Assembly (NCBI GenBank): GCA_963920525.1
Contig: OY986439.1
Location: 25,025,319-25,089,318 of the forward strand
Source: Dichetophora obliterata
Lineage: Eukaryota > Arthropoda > Insecta > Diptera > Sciomyzidae
Reading direction: 5' to 3'
Length of the DNA stretch: 64,000 nucleotides
The translations under genes were made by a program, and so were the position numbers. Shown piece by piece: positions 11,079-22,469 of this stretch (within the stretch, counting starts at the first letter, position 1; each line of letters opens with the position of its first letter). The notes beneath the pieces were generated by a model. The model made no database searches. It saw only the letters and a list, made by a program, of their open reading frames with translations, and was not told the DNA's origin.

Positions 11079-13294
11079 TCTATAGTAATAAAACTCATTT
11101 TTTGTTTGTTTGTTTGGCCTTTATACAAATCTAAACGGATCAACGGATTTTGCTCAAACTAGATAGACATATTAAGTGCATCCCAACTTAAATTGTTACA
11201 TACTTAGTTTTTGCCACGCCCCCTCTGGCATTTTTCAACTAACGGTAATTTTGTTATTATAAAATTTTTTTGCATCGGAGATTTTTGTGTATTTAATTTT
11301 AAAAATGTTTTGTTATTTTGACATTCAAAACACTCACAAATCTTCAAAATTGGAAAAATTTTCAGTACAATGACTTTTTCATAAAACATCGTTGGCTAAG
11401 AATGAGAAAAAAACGACATGAAAATCAAAGTTTGGTCTTTCGATGCAAATATCTCCGCTGTCCCTTAATATATTTCATTCAAATTTTTTTTTTCAAAATT
11501 TCAATAAAATCACTTTACAAAAGTGGGTTGAACTGTACCATTAAATTAGTGTGTATATGTTTTATGATTATGTCAAAAAGGGTCCAAAATGTTGACTTTT
11601 TACTCAAAAATTGCTGTTGTTGTAAAAATTAAACCAACTAAAAATTGCACATCTGGCTACCTTTGATATGACAAAGCCTTTATTTAAAAAAATTCTTCCA
11701 GCTAAGCGCAAAAATTATTTTACTGTTTTTGTCATCAAAACAACAAGGGTACCCCCTTTGATTTTTTTTGCGAAATTTATTTTTTCCAAAATTCTGTTTT
11801 TACATTTTTTACAAAAAAGTCAAGTCTCAAAAATAATTTATGTGATCAAATAACCCCAATATCTCTTTCCATGCAAAAGTTATTGCTAAAAATCTATTTT
11901 TTCATACCAGACTTTTAATAAAACTGAGTTTTGTTTAAAAATTCTCTATATAATTTGAGCGTCTCCATTTATCTCTAAGAATGCAGATTTATTATACTAA
12001 ATCTTCCTTATAGTAATCTACTTACTTTTTGCCACCCCACACTCTGCCCCCCTCCTGTTAAATCTGTTTATTTGTTTCATTGTGATATCTCTCATTTTTC
12101 TCACTATTGTTTCACCGTTGTCACTTAGTTCTTTATCAATGATATTTTAAATGTTCTATATATTTCATCGAAAAGATGACTGTGAATAAAAATGCTGTAA
12201 AAGTTAATTGTTTCATGTTTCATGTGTTATTTGAACAATATTGTTGAAAATCAAATTTCCACGCCAACTAAATGTACCGACATATAAAAGACAGCGAAAT
12301 TTTGACATTTGAACCCTCCAATCATGGTTGTAAGCTTGGCTGCATTGAACAAATTTTTCGGTTCAATTGCGTACTAACCGAAAGTATGCTGAAAAGTATG
12401 CTGGAAAATATTATAAATTAGAAGTAAGTACTGCAGTACCTACACGGTTCTATTTTTTTTAGAAAAGTCGGTAACTGTTACTCAATTTAAGCTGTGTGCG
12501 AATTGATCTAAATGCGACCTAAACTAAATAGTGTCGATAAGGCAGTGCTTCCTAATTTAGGAAGCATTTATGTAGCTCGAGAATTGCCTAAATTATTTAG
12601 GAGACACTGCCTTATCGACCCAATTTAATTTAGGTTGCATTTAGATCAATTTGCTCACAGCCTTAGTTCTTTTCGCACACAGCGTAAACTTGCAGCAAAT
12701 AACATAATGGCACTTCTTGCACTGTTCTTGCAGATTTTTCAGCTGGATTTATGTCGATAAACTGTTTACGTCGATAATATTGTAACAGGACTGCTTTCTA
12801 AACTTACACCTTTTTCTTAATTTACATTAAGAAACGACTGTACAATTTTTCGTTTAAAAAAGGAATGCAAAAGATTTAAGAAATTGCATCAACTATCAGA
12901 CTCAATTTATATTAATTTTTAATTTAGAGACAATCCAATTGTTATTTTCCAATTGGAAAAACTACTAAAAAATTTAGGAAGATTGGTGTCCCTTTTTCCT
13001 TTTTTTTACAAATTTGATTTTCATTAGCGAAGTACAAGTGACATGCTTACCAGTAACCAGTAAATTCAGTTTAGAATTAAAAAACAGTTTTTGATAGTGA
13101 AAATGCAGTGATAAAATTATTGCTTCGTTACAAAAGCTTGGTAAATTTTTTAACAAATATTTTTACAGTTGTCCCAAACTTAAATTCAACATGTTTTTAC
13201 AAAATTCCAAAATTTACAAAAACATTTTATCGAGAAGTGTATATTAAAACGTTTATATAAATGACTCTCGAGTAACACCGGGTATATCAGCTAG
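11079..13294 (+). mobile_element. Helitron-like non-autonomous element (a)
   Basis: The 5' end reads A|TCTATAGTAATAAAACTC followed by a GTTTGTTTG run; the 3' end reads CACCGGGTATATCAGCTAG|T. A TC start, a CTAG end and insertion between A and T without duplication are Helitron features. The early body has the phrase CTAAACGGATCAACGGATTTT and GCCACGCCCC, similar to the related elements at 22467 and 25670. The 3' hairpin is decayed here. No Rep/helicase coding is seen. Whether the whole 2.2 kb is one element is inference; a small MITE sits inside at 12490. Confidence 0.5.
12490..12662. mobile_element. Hairpin MITE
   Basis: The left arm GCTGTGTGCGAATTGATC-TAAATGCGACCTAAA is matched by a right arm ending TTTGCTCACAGCC, and TCGATAAGGCAGTG (from 12533) is mirrored by CACTGCCTTATCGA. 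The 170-bp unit would fold almost end to end. The flanks resemble TTAA/TTAG, so the superfamily is not settled. Confidence 0.65.
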
Positions 13295-13351
13295 TTTTTT
13301 ATAAAATTAAAAAAAAAAATGTTTTTAATGAAGGGGGATAGGGGGAACATT

Positions 13352-13734
13352 AATAGATACGACCGATATTGGCGACCGTAGCCTAGTGGGTAGAGTGCGT
13401 GGCTCCTAAGCTAAAGAACCACGGTAGCCTGTGTTCAATTCCAGCTCAGACAGAAAGCTTTTTCAACTGAATTAATTTTTCTGTTCGGTCGTCACCTCTC
13501 TGCAGACAATGGCAAACCTCAGAGATTAAAAATTGTCATGCAAAGCTTCTTGAGAACATAAGCCGTTCAGAGTCGGCATAAAACATGTAGGTCCAGTCAT
13601 TGTAATTTGTCATTGGTCATTTGTAATCAATCATTTAATACCACGCACAACACAATTGATGAATAGAAGCTAGATCAAAGCCCTTCCAAGGGCTGAAATA
13701 GTTAGTTTATTTTTTTTTAAATAGATACGACTGA
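13352..13734 (+). mobile_element. tRNA-derived SINE with target-site duplication
   Basis: A head of about 80 bp resembles a tRNA gene: an A-box-like TAGCCTAGTGGGTAGAGTG near 13379 and a B-box-like GTGTTCAATTCC at 13431-13442. A body follows containing GACAATGGCAAACCTC and CCGTTCAGAGTCGGC, then a T-rich tail to about 13718. AATAGATACGAC-C/T-GA occurs on both sides (13352-13366 and 13720-13734), a 15-bp target duplication with one mismatch, as expected for LINE-driven insertion. The boxes would allow RNA polymerase III transcription. Part of the body is shared with the LINE 3' end near 53290. Confidence 0.8.
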
Positions 13735-14324
13735 CGTTAGAGAAAAACAAAACATAGCTGATAATTTATTCATGCACAGAACTACAGGAATCGATCGACA
13801 GAAATCGTTATCTGAGCTGCGTTCGTGTTTAGTTATCACTGCATGCTTTAATCGCAAAAACCTGTTTTGTGGTCGCAAAAGCAAAATTTTGTCGTTCTTT
13901 GCCGAGAGTATGAAGAGTATTTTTGTATGAAGACTTGGAGTTACATAATTCTTATAACTAGTAACGACCAACTGTCTGCAAAGCAGTGAACAAAAATTAA
14001 AACTAGCGTAGCGTTTCTTCAGGCACTGCACTATGTGTCAAATGAACGGTTTTGCTGGCCAAAATACAAAATGTCAACATGTTCGCATCACTTTTTTGTT
14101 GTGATCATCTTACAAAGAATACTTCACACCAAGTAAAAACAAGCTTTGTTTATGTTTGACATAATAAAATTTTTCAAATATAACAAGTGCTTTTGTTAAA
14201 GTAAATTTGTCGACCGCGCACATTGTGAAAAATTGAGGTAAAATGATCGCACGAGTTTATTTATGCTCTCATTTCTCAATATAAAGCTGAAAATTTTACA
14301 TCTGAAGAACAATTGCTTACAGTC
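13735..14324. other. Unassigned stretch
   Basis: A 104-codon frame on the minus strand (13717-14031) spans part of this region, but it runs across the SINE target duplication and shows no family motif. I see no gene. Confidence 0.4.
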
Positions 14325-14531
14325 AAACCTAAATCAGAGCGGAAGCGTTTTTTTTATCTGTCAAAAATTTCTCATGCCCATACGATTTATATGAAGCAAA
14401 CCATAAAAACGCGGCGGCAACGCTCAGCGGTTGGAAAAACCAATTTTGACAGAGCGTAGAAAGTAAAGTTGGCTGCAGAAAGCGATGAAATTGGAATTTC
14501 TGCGAAAAATTTGTCATTCATCACTATGCCC

Positions 14532-15890
14532 GCATTCAGCGGAGTCAACAGCTGACAACTGTTGTGTTGAAATTTACTGAGGGCCGCTTTCTCAATGTTC
14601 GGTTAAGCACTAATCAGAACTTTAACCAGCAGTTAGCAAAAAAGCCCTTTCTCAATGTTCGGTTAAGGTTGAACTGTCAGTTAAGTGCTGATTAAGTTAA
14701 CGGCAAGTTGTGGTTTCGGTTAGCGCACTTTTAGGATAAATGATTTCGAAGATGCTGTCAAACTTTAAAATTTAAGATGGCGGATAGAGTTGCCAGTTTT
14801 AAAATTTAAGATGGAGGTTAGGGTTGCCACCTAAATTTTTACCACAGTATTGCCACCTAATAATATGTCTTTTTAAGAGTCTTAAACGTCATTCATCAGT
14901 GTTAAGGGGTCGCTGATTTCGAATCTAAAGTCAGAATTTTAAAATTCAAGATGGTGGATAGGGTTGCCATCTTTATTTATTTTTAGTTTTATAAATTTGG
15001 GGCTGGCAAAAAAAATGGTACACCAATAATGGGTCGCTGAATCCGAATCCGTTGTCAGAACTTCAAAATTATAAAATTTTGAAATAATAGGGTTGCCACC
15101 TAATTATATTTAGGCTGACAAATTTAAAAATTCTGACTTTAGATTCAAAATCAGCGACTCCTTAACACTAATAAATGACGTTTAAAACTCGTGAAAATAT
15201 ATATTTTTAGGTGGCAACCCTATTATTTCAAAATTTTATAATTTTGAAATTCTGACAACGGATTCGGATTCAACGACCCATTTTTGGTGTACCATTTTTT
15301 TTTGCCAACCCCGAATTCATAAAACTAAAAAAAATTAAGGTGGGAACCCTATCCACCATCTTAAATTTTAAAATTCTGACTTAAGATTCGAAATCAGCGA
15401 CCCCTTAACACTGATGAATGACGTTTAAAACTCTTAAAAAGACATATTATTAGGTGGCAATACTGTGGTAAAAATTTAGGTGGCAACCCTAACCTCCATC
15501 TTAAATTTTAAAACTGTGACATTATATTCGAAATTAAATCCGTTGTCAGAATTTCAAAATTACAAGAATTCGCAAAAAAAAAATTCAGGTGGCAACTCTA
15601 TCCGCCATCTTAAATTCTAAAGTTTGACAGCATCTTCGAAATCATTTACCCTAAAATGGCGCTAACCGAAACCACAACTTGCCGTTAACTTAATCAGCAC
15701 TTAACTGACAGTTCAACCTTAACCGAACTTTGAGAAAGGGGTTTTTGCTAACTGCTGGTTAAAGTTCTGATTAGTGCTTAACCGGACATTGAGAAAGCGG
15801 CCCTAAGAGTAACAACATATTAAGAAAAAAACATCGCTCACTAAGGTATCGCCACCATAACAGCTCACAAGTGTTGACTCCGCTGAATGC
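14532..15890. mobile_element. GCATTCAGCGGAGT MITE, copy 2 (interrupted)
   Basis: Ends GCATTCAGCGGAGTCAACA and its near-perfect complement TGTTGACTCCGCTGAATGC; between the end regions lies the foldback element. Left of the insertion it reads ACTGTTGTGTTGAAATTTA, right of it AAAAACATCGCTCA, both found in the unfilled copy at 9527-9693. Confidence 0.75.
14581..15803. mobile_element. Foldback element, copy 2
   Basis: At 1,223 bp, with the same GGGCCGCTTTCTCAATGT terminus as the copy at 6864, the same long inverted arms and the repeated GGGTTGCCACCTA and GGTGGCAACCCTA blocks. Small internal deletions distinguish the copies. Flanks CTGA and TAAG are not a clean TTAA, so the target site has decayed or the ends differ slightly from my call. 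It is non-coding. Confidence 0.8.
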
Positions 15891-16472
15891 AGCTTGTATG
15901 CATTCAGCGTTGTCAATACTTTTTGACAACATCTGACATAAGGCCGCCGCTCTTATTTAGGGATGAAAATTCAGCGTTAGCGGAAAGCGGCTGGCAACGC
16001 ACCGCTTAACGCTCTTATTTAGGTTTCACAGTTAGAAAATTATCTTCAAGTTATAGCAAAAACAATTTTTTTACATAATTATACCCTACAGTTGAAAATG
16101 GAATCTATTTTTTATATATACAATGGTGAGAAAATAAAGTTAAGCGCAGTATAAGCCCAAGTTTTATAATTACGTAGATATTAATTTATTTATTTATTTC
16201 AATTCAGTCAATGAACAAAGTTCTTACAGACTAGCAATAGAATATTATCGCTACATTTTTTGAGTTTTAGAGTCATAAATGTTTTTATACACTCAAAAGA
16301 TATTATTAAATATAAGTGAAGAATATGTAACTTCTGAATTAAACATATACATTAAGATTTCTATTGAATGTTGAGTTTCTGATCTGTACACAGAAAAAAT
16401 TGTGTACACCATAAATATTTTTTTCTTGCACAAGAAATATTTTTGTGTATTGTTTTTTTTTTTTAATTAGCT

Positions 16473-18358
16473 AGCGTACCGACTACAATCACTGCACCCA
16501 TAAGGAAATTTTATCTTACCTATAGCATTCATTCTGTTTTTAAGTGATTGTTCTTTTTGAAATTTTATTTTATTTTTTTGGGAAATTCTTTATTTTAATC
16601 AATTTTTAACATATTTTTATATGCTATCCTGCAATTTGTGAGAATCAAAATTAAATAGGTGTTTTGAAAACCACAATTATTGGAACGTGAATACAATTAT
16701 TGGCACCATGATTACTACAATCGTTGGCACTTCAGTACAATTATTGGCTCCTTAAAAACTATAATTATTGGCATATTACCACAATTATAAGCACCCATAA
16801 AAACGTAATAATTGGCACCCAATATCTATAACATTATATAATAGCTGGCTGTAATAATATAATTATTTTTTTAAATCACAAAAACATTTCCTTTATTTTT
16901 CATAGTTACCTACATACCTATTTTATTTAATGCAGATTTTATTTAAAATTGAACTGAACCATTTTTAAGTACATAAAGAGTACAAATAAATGACAAAAAA
17001 TTAGCATACAAATTTTATCTTAAAATAAAGAAAATATTGATTAATTTAAAATAATTTATAAATATAGCTCTACAACTTTTAAATATTGACGTGAGACCTT
17101 AGCTTGGACATGTTTTACAAAAAATTGTTTCTAAATTAACACAATTAATTTTTTTAAGACATTTTGTGTGACTTTAACCCTTTCATGCCCGAATTAACAT
17201 GGGTTGGGCTACACATTTTTTGAGATCAGATGTGTGTTAGTCTTAATTCAAATATGAACTGTTACAGGATGTTACTAACTTGAAACGTTGAGTGAGTAGT
17301 TATAACACTTTTCTCATGATTTTTTTTTTATGTATACATCTCTCTTATCTTTATTTATTTATTTATATTGTGCACTTGGTTTTACAATTAAGCAATTATT
17401 TAAATGTTTTTAAACACTTTTTGCATAAACAACTTTTTTGCGAAACGATCCCGATCTTAATTTTGACCATTTTACTCTACGAAGGACGGCTACTGAATGA
17501 ATGGACACGTGCAAAATTTTCCATAGAACAAATAGCTGTAAGCTTGCACAACACATAATGCCACATGATGCAAAAACCAATAGGCAAAAACATGAAAATA
17601 ACGGTACTTAGTATAGTGCAATGTTGCCTGTAGATAACATCGAGCATGAAAGTGCTAAGAAATAATTGCTCTTTATGCCACAATTTTCTGATTTGACGTC
17701 ACTTTCAGCTGGGAGACTGTGGACCTGGCCAAATTTTGGAGCCAGACGAAATTGGAGTGTGGAACGTGGTACCCTATATTTTTTGGCTGAAGATTTTTTA
17801 GAAATTTGGCAATTTCTAATTACTGAAAGAGATTTTTGTAAAATACTTTCATCGTAAGAGCTCTTTCTTTTGGCATTTTTATATGAAAATACGAAGTATT
17901 CAAATTTTGGTACTAGATAAAAGTATAATGACTGGCAGTGCCAGTTATTGTATTAACGTCAAATTGGCATTTCAACAAAACTTTAAAATATTTCTGTGAA
18001 ATTGGCAGCGGTTGCCAATAACCAAATTGTTTGTTTTTTTGGAATTAATTATTGGCACCCAAGTTTAATTACAATATTGCGGTAAAAATTTAGATACTTG
18101 GAAAAATTGATGTCAGCACTCTAAAACCTTTTTTTAATTGACGATGCAAACATCCTTACAGATCCGAAATTTACAAACAACTGAGCTACTTAATGTTTTT
18201 ATACAATAAAGAACAAAGAGAGGAAATAAATCACAGAATTTGAAATGTAGAATTTATAACCGACGTAAATTAACGATATTTCATAAATGCTATTAAAGGA
18301 AAAATTGCCAATAGTTGGCGCCAAATTTTTGGGTGCCAATAATTGTAGTCGGTACGCT
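16473..18358. mobile_element. Non-autonomous element with ATTGGCAC subterminal repeats
   Basis: AGCGTACCGACTACAAT at 16473 is mirrored by ATTGTAGTCGGTACGCT ending at 18358. Just inside both ends the motif ACAATTATTGGCACC and variants recur: about ten between 16680 and 16830, others at 18040-18350. Dense subterminal repeats suggest transposase-binding arrays. There is no clear target duplication, and open frames inside have no recognisable motif. A piggyBac-like MITE is nested at 17178-17654. The superfamily is undecided. Confidence 0.7.
17174..17658. mobile_element. piggyBac-like MITE
   Basis: TTAA then CCCTTTCATGCCCGA at the left; the right end is CGAGCATGAAAGTG then CTAA. The inverted ends share CTTTCATGC-CGA, and the flanks differ from TTAA by one transition on the right. 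TTAA plus CCC...GGG-type ends is characteristic of piggyBac-group elements. The 477-bp body contains repeated GTGTGTTAG/CATTTTTTG text but no coding sequence. Confidence 0.6.
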
Positions 18359-18950
18359 TTTTAGACAATTATTAGTTCAATATTATGAAATCTTATAAGA
18401 ATGCCATAATTTGTTTTAAATTCAAATAAACTTATATATTGAAATATTAAATGTTAATTATATATATTTTTTTTTTAACTTATATCGAAATGATTTATTT
18501 TTAATCTATTTTTATTATATCTTCAACTTTTTTTGGCAAACCTATTGCATTTTTTAATATTTCTAGACCGCATGTTTTTATTATATAAGGATCATAGGAT
18601 GCCATAAATCTGTGAAATATGCCAGTAATTTTGACAATTCGAGTCATTCTTCTGGTATATTTACTCCGAAATATTTTAAAGTTTTGTTGAAATGCTCTTG
18701 AGCTTCTTCTGAAAGTATACCTGCCAGTATGTATAATAGGGCGGATCAATTTGTTCGAAACAAAATTTTGATTCCCGGAATCATTGATTTTCGTATTCTA
18801 CGTTAAATTCTAAAAAAATATTTCTTGGGCAGCATATAGCTACAGTAAATCATTTTTTCCGTAAATTCGTTTTAAAAATTTGATTTGATATGGAAGTGCA
18901 CGGTGGCGTATGAGTAACATTTTATATAACAAAAAGCTTACAAAAAGGGT

Positions 18951-19282
18951 AATAGCCGATACACATTAACTGCAACTAGCGACGAACGCCAATTGTCAAA
19001 AAATAGAACGCATGTTTTCTTATGAAGATGTATTTTTTGAAGACGGCACGACAAAGAGAGAACACGACCACAATTGTTGCTGCCGCAGACTTCAATCTAT
19101 TTCTAATTTGATAGACGACAAGAGCGAACATAGCAGAGTTTGTTTATGTTTTGTATGAAATACAGATTATCGCTGTTGCGTTTATTATAATCAAGTCGTC
19201 GATAATACTGCGATACTTCTCTCTGACGGCAAGTTTTCGTTTTTTCGGTGGACGACTGTTGCAGTCAATGTGTATCGGCTAT
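18951..19282. mobile_element. MITE with ATAGCCGATACACATT ends
   Basis: ATAGCCGATACACATTAACT at 18952 is mirrored by a right end TGTATCGGCTAT ending at 19282; the inner text GACGAACG/GTGGACGAC continues the similarity. About 330 bp, non-coding. The target duplication is not clear because the next MITE abuts directly. Confidence 0.65.
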
Positions 19283-19453
19283 AAGGGCGCGTTTATAGTG
19301 GCGACTTACGCGACCGAACCGAGTCGAGCTGAAACTCAAAAATGCATTGGGGCAAAAGAGATGCATGACTTGTGTTCTCTATTGCTCCCATGCATTTTTT
19401 AGTTTCAGCTCGGCTCGGCAAAGCAACAAGTCGCCACTATAAACGCGCCCTAA
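19282..19453. mobile_element. PIF/Harbinger-like hairpin MITE
   Basis: A 166-bp element (19285-19450) with perfect termini GGGCGCGTTTATAGTGGCGA and complement, flanked by TAA on both sides. Three-base TWA duplications are typical of PIF/Harbinger. The arms continue inward (GAGCTGAAACT...AGTTTCAGCTC), so nearly the whole unit folds. Confidence 0.75.
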
Positions 19454-19908
19454 GAATGGTATGAAAAAACCTATTAACCACCAAAAGGTCGTAACAAATA
19501 ATCTTACTAATATTATAATTAAGAAAGTGTGTTTGGGTGTGTAGATGTTTGGATTAAAGAAATTTGGAGATTTTTATGTTTTTATATTTGATCCAGTATT
19601 ATGCAAAAAACGTTAAAATGAAACTTACCACGGAGATACATCATTGCTTCGAATAAAATATTATATATAAAACGTTGACAAAATTTATGTCAGAGGGTCC
19701 CTTTTGCTCTTTATGTTAAAAAAAATTAAACGTTCAATTTTTTATATGTTTAGGCTTAATGCCGAAGATAGAAACGAGATAACGTTAATTTTATATGTTG
19801 TTTAGGTTTTTTCATAACGAATTTAAGAGAACGAGTTCTTTAAAATTAAACTCTATGTCTGTCTCATTCTTTTCAACTCCTGTTTGCTTTCGATTCTCGT
19901 CAATTGAT

Positions 19909-20142
19909 CTCAACTTTTAAGTGATACCCCAATCACATCCTCGCAATGTTTGTGAATGACACGCTTTGACACAGTGGTGCATAATTAAACGTGTCTCTCA
20001 GTAGCTTGAATGTGGCATGGAAATTCTGGTTCTTTGAAGGGTGGAATACCGTCAGTATTTTGAAGCTGTTCTTTTAATTCGTCGCACGGAATGTGCTTTG
20101 TGAAAGGTGGCTCAAGCAAAATGTCTTCATAGCTCAAACCAA
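19909..20142 (-). pseudogene. Decayed ORF fragment, FPCHxQAxER type
   Basis: Read on the minus strand, about 76 codons with one internal stop give YEDILLEPPFTKHIPCDE, PPFKEPEFPCHIQATERHV, then after the stop TVSKRVIHKHCEDVIG. From memory, the EPPFT...FPCH-x-QA-x-ER pattern followed by a valine-rich helix occurs in many uncharacterised insect proteins found near repeats; I cannot name the family and could not check it. It lies inside the TA-flanked element, so it could be captured cargo or remains of that element's own gene. The stop and lack of a start mark it as non-functional. Confidence 0.45.
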
Positions 20143-20884
20143 TTATATTTATATTTACGTAATCCTCACAATATCGTGTTATATTATTTGGTTTAGATAT
20201 TGGCGATGCTCCAAAGATGTTGTTGGTATAAATTCACCAGCTCCTACAGCACCACCTCTAATAAACGATGTTGATGGTTCCATTTAAAACCGCAAAATTG
20301 GACCGCAGTGAAAGCAAAACTTGCTTACAGAAAACAGTAAGAAAGATGTTTTTTATTTCCATTGCAGAAAAAGTATAAGTACATAGGTCTTTATGACGAT
20401 AATGAAAGAAGTAAGTAAGTAGTTTCTAGTGATGCCGTCTGTGACCTTAGCAGCGCTGCGAAGACAATTGTAGAGAGAAGAGCCGCGCCTCAAAACAGTC
20501 TTTTTTATGTACTTTCCTATTGTGCCTTGATTAGCTGTAGAAAGTGTGTTGTTGAAGTAACAAAAGTTTTTTTTCAAGAGATCAAATAACCAAGGCATGC
20601 ATCTTATACAAACAAGGTTTGGTCTTTGACCTGAAAGGAAAGAGATAGATTATTTAGAGGAATTGATTGGAACCATACGTGAATTATTGATTAGGCAAAA
20701 CAACAGTGAAATACATTTTAATTGCTTTTAACCGAGGGTAGTGTTATGCCTTAACCTCGGCAATCATTTCCAGCCTTTTGTTGTTCCTGTTCTTTAATTC
20801 CACATTTTCTACAATTTAGCTGTGGATTTTTAGTTTTCCATAATTCTTAAATGTAGGAAAGAATAAAGAAAGTGAAAATAACCA

Positions 20885-20959
20885 TGCCCGAACCCGGATT
20901 CGAACCAAGGACCTCTGGGTTGATAGTCTAGCAGACTCGCCACTAGACTACATAGGTCG
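20885..20959 (-). repeat. tRNA-like sequence (pseudo-tRNA or SINE head)
   Basis: On the minus strand I see GTAGTCTAGTGGCGAG (A-box-like) and GGTTCGAATCCGGG (B-box and T-arm; CTTGG/CCGGG pairs with two G-T pairs). The 3' end TTCGGGCA lacks a matching 5' acceptor strand, and the anticodon stem has mismatches around an ATC loop. It is therefore unlikely to be a working tRNA. Confidence 0.55.
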
Positions 20960-21029
20960 ACATTTTAGCAAAATGAGGACGAAGTGCAAGTAGATTTTGT
21001 GTTTTTTGTTATTATGATTTTTAACTTGT

Positions 21030-21330
21030 TTTTCCATAAAGTGTGGAAGTGGTGGTAGTGGTGTCGAAGAGAATGATGCAGTAAAAGAATTTTACCGCAA
21101 AGTGACGTGATTAGTTGCTGGTACAAATATGCTGAAATATTTTAAGGCCACCATGAGTTTATCGAAATAATTGCAGGTGCAGCTGAGTACGAAAAAATAT
21201 ACTTAAATGTGATAACAACAACAACAACAACCGTTTGGCGAAACAAGTTGTTGTTTGTTATGTTGACATACACTCACTGCAAAATGTTATTATTTTTTTA
21301 TAACTCTTGTGATTGTTTTTTGAACTCGAA
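21030..21330. repeat. Dispersed repeat shared with 36100-36370
   Basis: Shared landmarks in order: GTGGAAGTGG/GTTGAAGTGG, GACGTGA, GGTACAAATATG, GCAGCTGAGTA, GATAACAACAACAA, and AACTCGAACA. The two copies are clearly related but diverged. No coding content. Confidence 0.55.
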
Positions 21331-21338
21331 CACTATTC

Positions 21339-21817
21339 TTAGGCCTTTTCCACATGGATCAATTGAAAAATAGTGCAACTGTAACGCAACAGCTTAAAAA
21401 GTTTCAAAACACTTCAATTTTAAACTGAACTGCAACCTACGCTTTCAGATGAGCAAGTCACGGCGCAACACAAAATTGAAAAATTCACAACAACACAAAC
21501 ACTTATTTAATGAAAGCTTTGTTAAATAGATTTAAAAAAGAAATTGAGGATAAAAAAGGATATTTCTCCACTTCCTGCACTTATTTCATATTTATTAACT
21601 GATTAATTATTTTCATAGCACACAACACAAATCGCAAACGTAACAAATCGTCGATTCAAATTGCTGCACGCCGTGTTGCATGGAACTCGCTGCGAATGCG
21701 TTGAAAACTTATTGAGTACAAGTTGTTTTATGTGAAGGTTTCGGTATAAATACATTGGTTTGCAACTTTTGTTGCAGTTGCATTATTTTTCAATTTCTCC
21801 ATGTGGAAAAGGCCTTA
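21339..21817. mobile_element. PIF/Harbinger-like MITE with TTA duplication
   Basis: The element spans 21342-21814, from GGCCTTTTCCACATGGA to the complement, flanked by TTA on both sides. The arms extend past 40 bp (AATTGAAAAATA-GTGCAACTG). Contents include GCAACA-rich text and no ORF of note. TTA duplications and GG-starting ends fit PIF/Harbinger. Confidence 0.75.
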
Positions 21818-22469
21818 CTCTTTTTATTATATAAAATGTCACTCATACGCCACAGTGCATTTTCATATTAAATCAAACTTTTAAATCAGAATTACGGAGA
21901 AAATTATTTATTTACCGTATCCATATGCACCCGAAGACTTTTTTCTTAAAATTTAATGATTCCAGGACAAAAAAAATTGATCCACCCTAATGTATACTGA
22001 ATTATTAGTGTTTATGAAATCTATGATTACACATGAAAAATATGTAGTCTTTGTTTAATGTCAGACAACATTACGTATGAGCAATATTAATTAATAAGAA
22101 AAATATACGTTCAGAGTTTTGATTTCTTATCTTTATATTATCAAAAGAAAACTTTTTATTTTGGTGTGAGTGAGTAAGTAGGAACGAAAAGTCGTCATAA
22201 GATGACTAGTATGGCCAATTTTTTAGACGAGATTTATTTACCCTTTCTCCTCAGTTCCCCCGTCCAAGAATAGCAAAACCGAGAAAATCGGCGAGAGTAA
22301 TCAGTGGCATGTCACACCTTTGTTAAAATGAGACTAAACAAGGAAATGCGTTTGAACAGCTCAATGAGTTTGCCCATGTATTATAAATATTTCCACAATC
22401 TCAAAATTCAACAATTATTTTAAATTCTGAAGCTGATTTTTCCAAGATACGAGAGAAATTTCATTATCT

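Larger units (their letters stand above)
14325..16026. mobile_element. Outermost inverted-repeat element of a nested set
   Basis: AAACCTAAATCAGAGCG at 14325 is mirrored by CGCTCTTATTTAGGTTT ending at 16026. The inner flanks share GGCAACGC and AGCGG motifs. ACAGT lies just outside both ends, a possible 5-bp target duplication. It encloses the MITE at 14532-15890, which encloses the foldback at 14581-15803. Its family is unknown. Confidence 0.5.
18737..21989. mobile_element. TA-flanked element with inverted arms of over 200 bp
   Basis: Ends GGGCGGATCAATTTGTTC (18739) and GGGTGGATCAATTTTTTT (reverse complement, to 21987) are flanked by TA. The arms stay similar for about 230 bp, including GATTCCCGGAATCATT against GATTCCAGGACAAA-type text read inverted, and GTGGCGTATGAGT near the inner edges. 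Between the arms lie two MITEs, a decayed ORF, a tRNA-like sequence, a dispersed repeat and a third MITE. The termini resemble the foldback element at 32917-33702 (GGCCGGGTCGATTT). Total length is 3,249 bp. Confidence 0.75.

Noticed and set aside
17292..17857. Overlapping frames as a transposase gene
   Set aside because: They lie on both strands, partly inside a MITE, and show no DDE, zinc-finger or helix-turn-helix motif.
20885..20959. Functional tRNA-Asp (ATC loop) on the minus strand
   Set aside because: The acceptor stem does not pair and the anticodon stem has mismatches, so it is kept only as tRNA-like.
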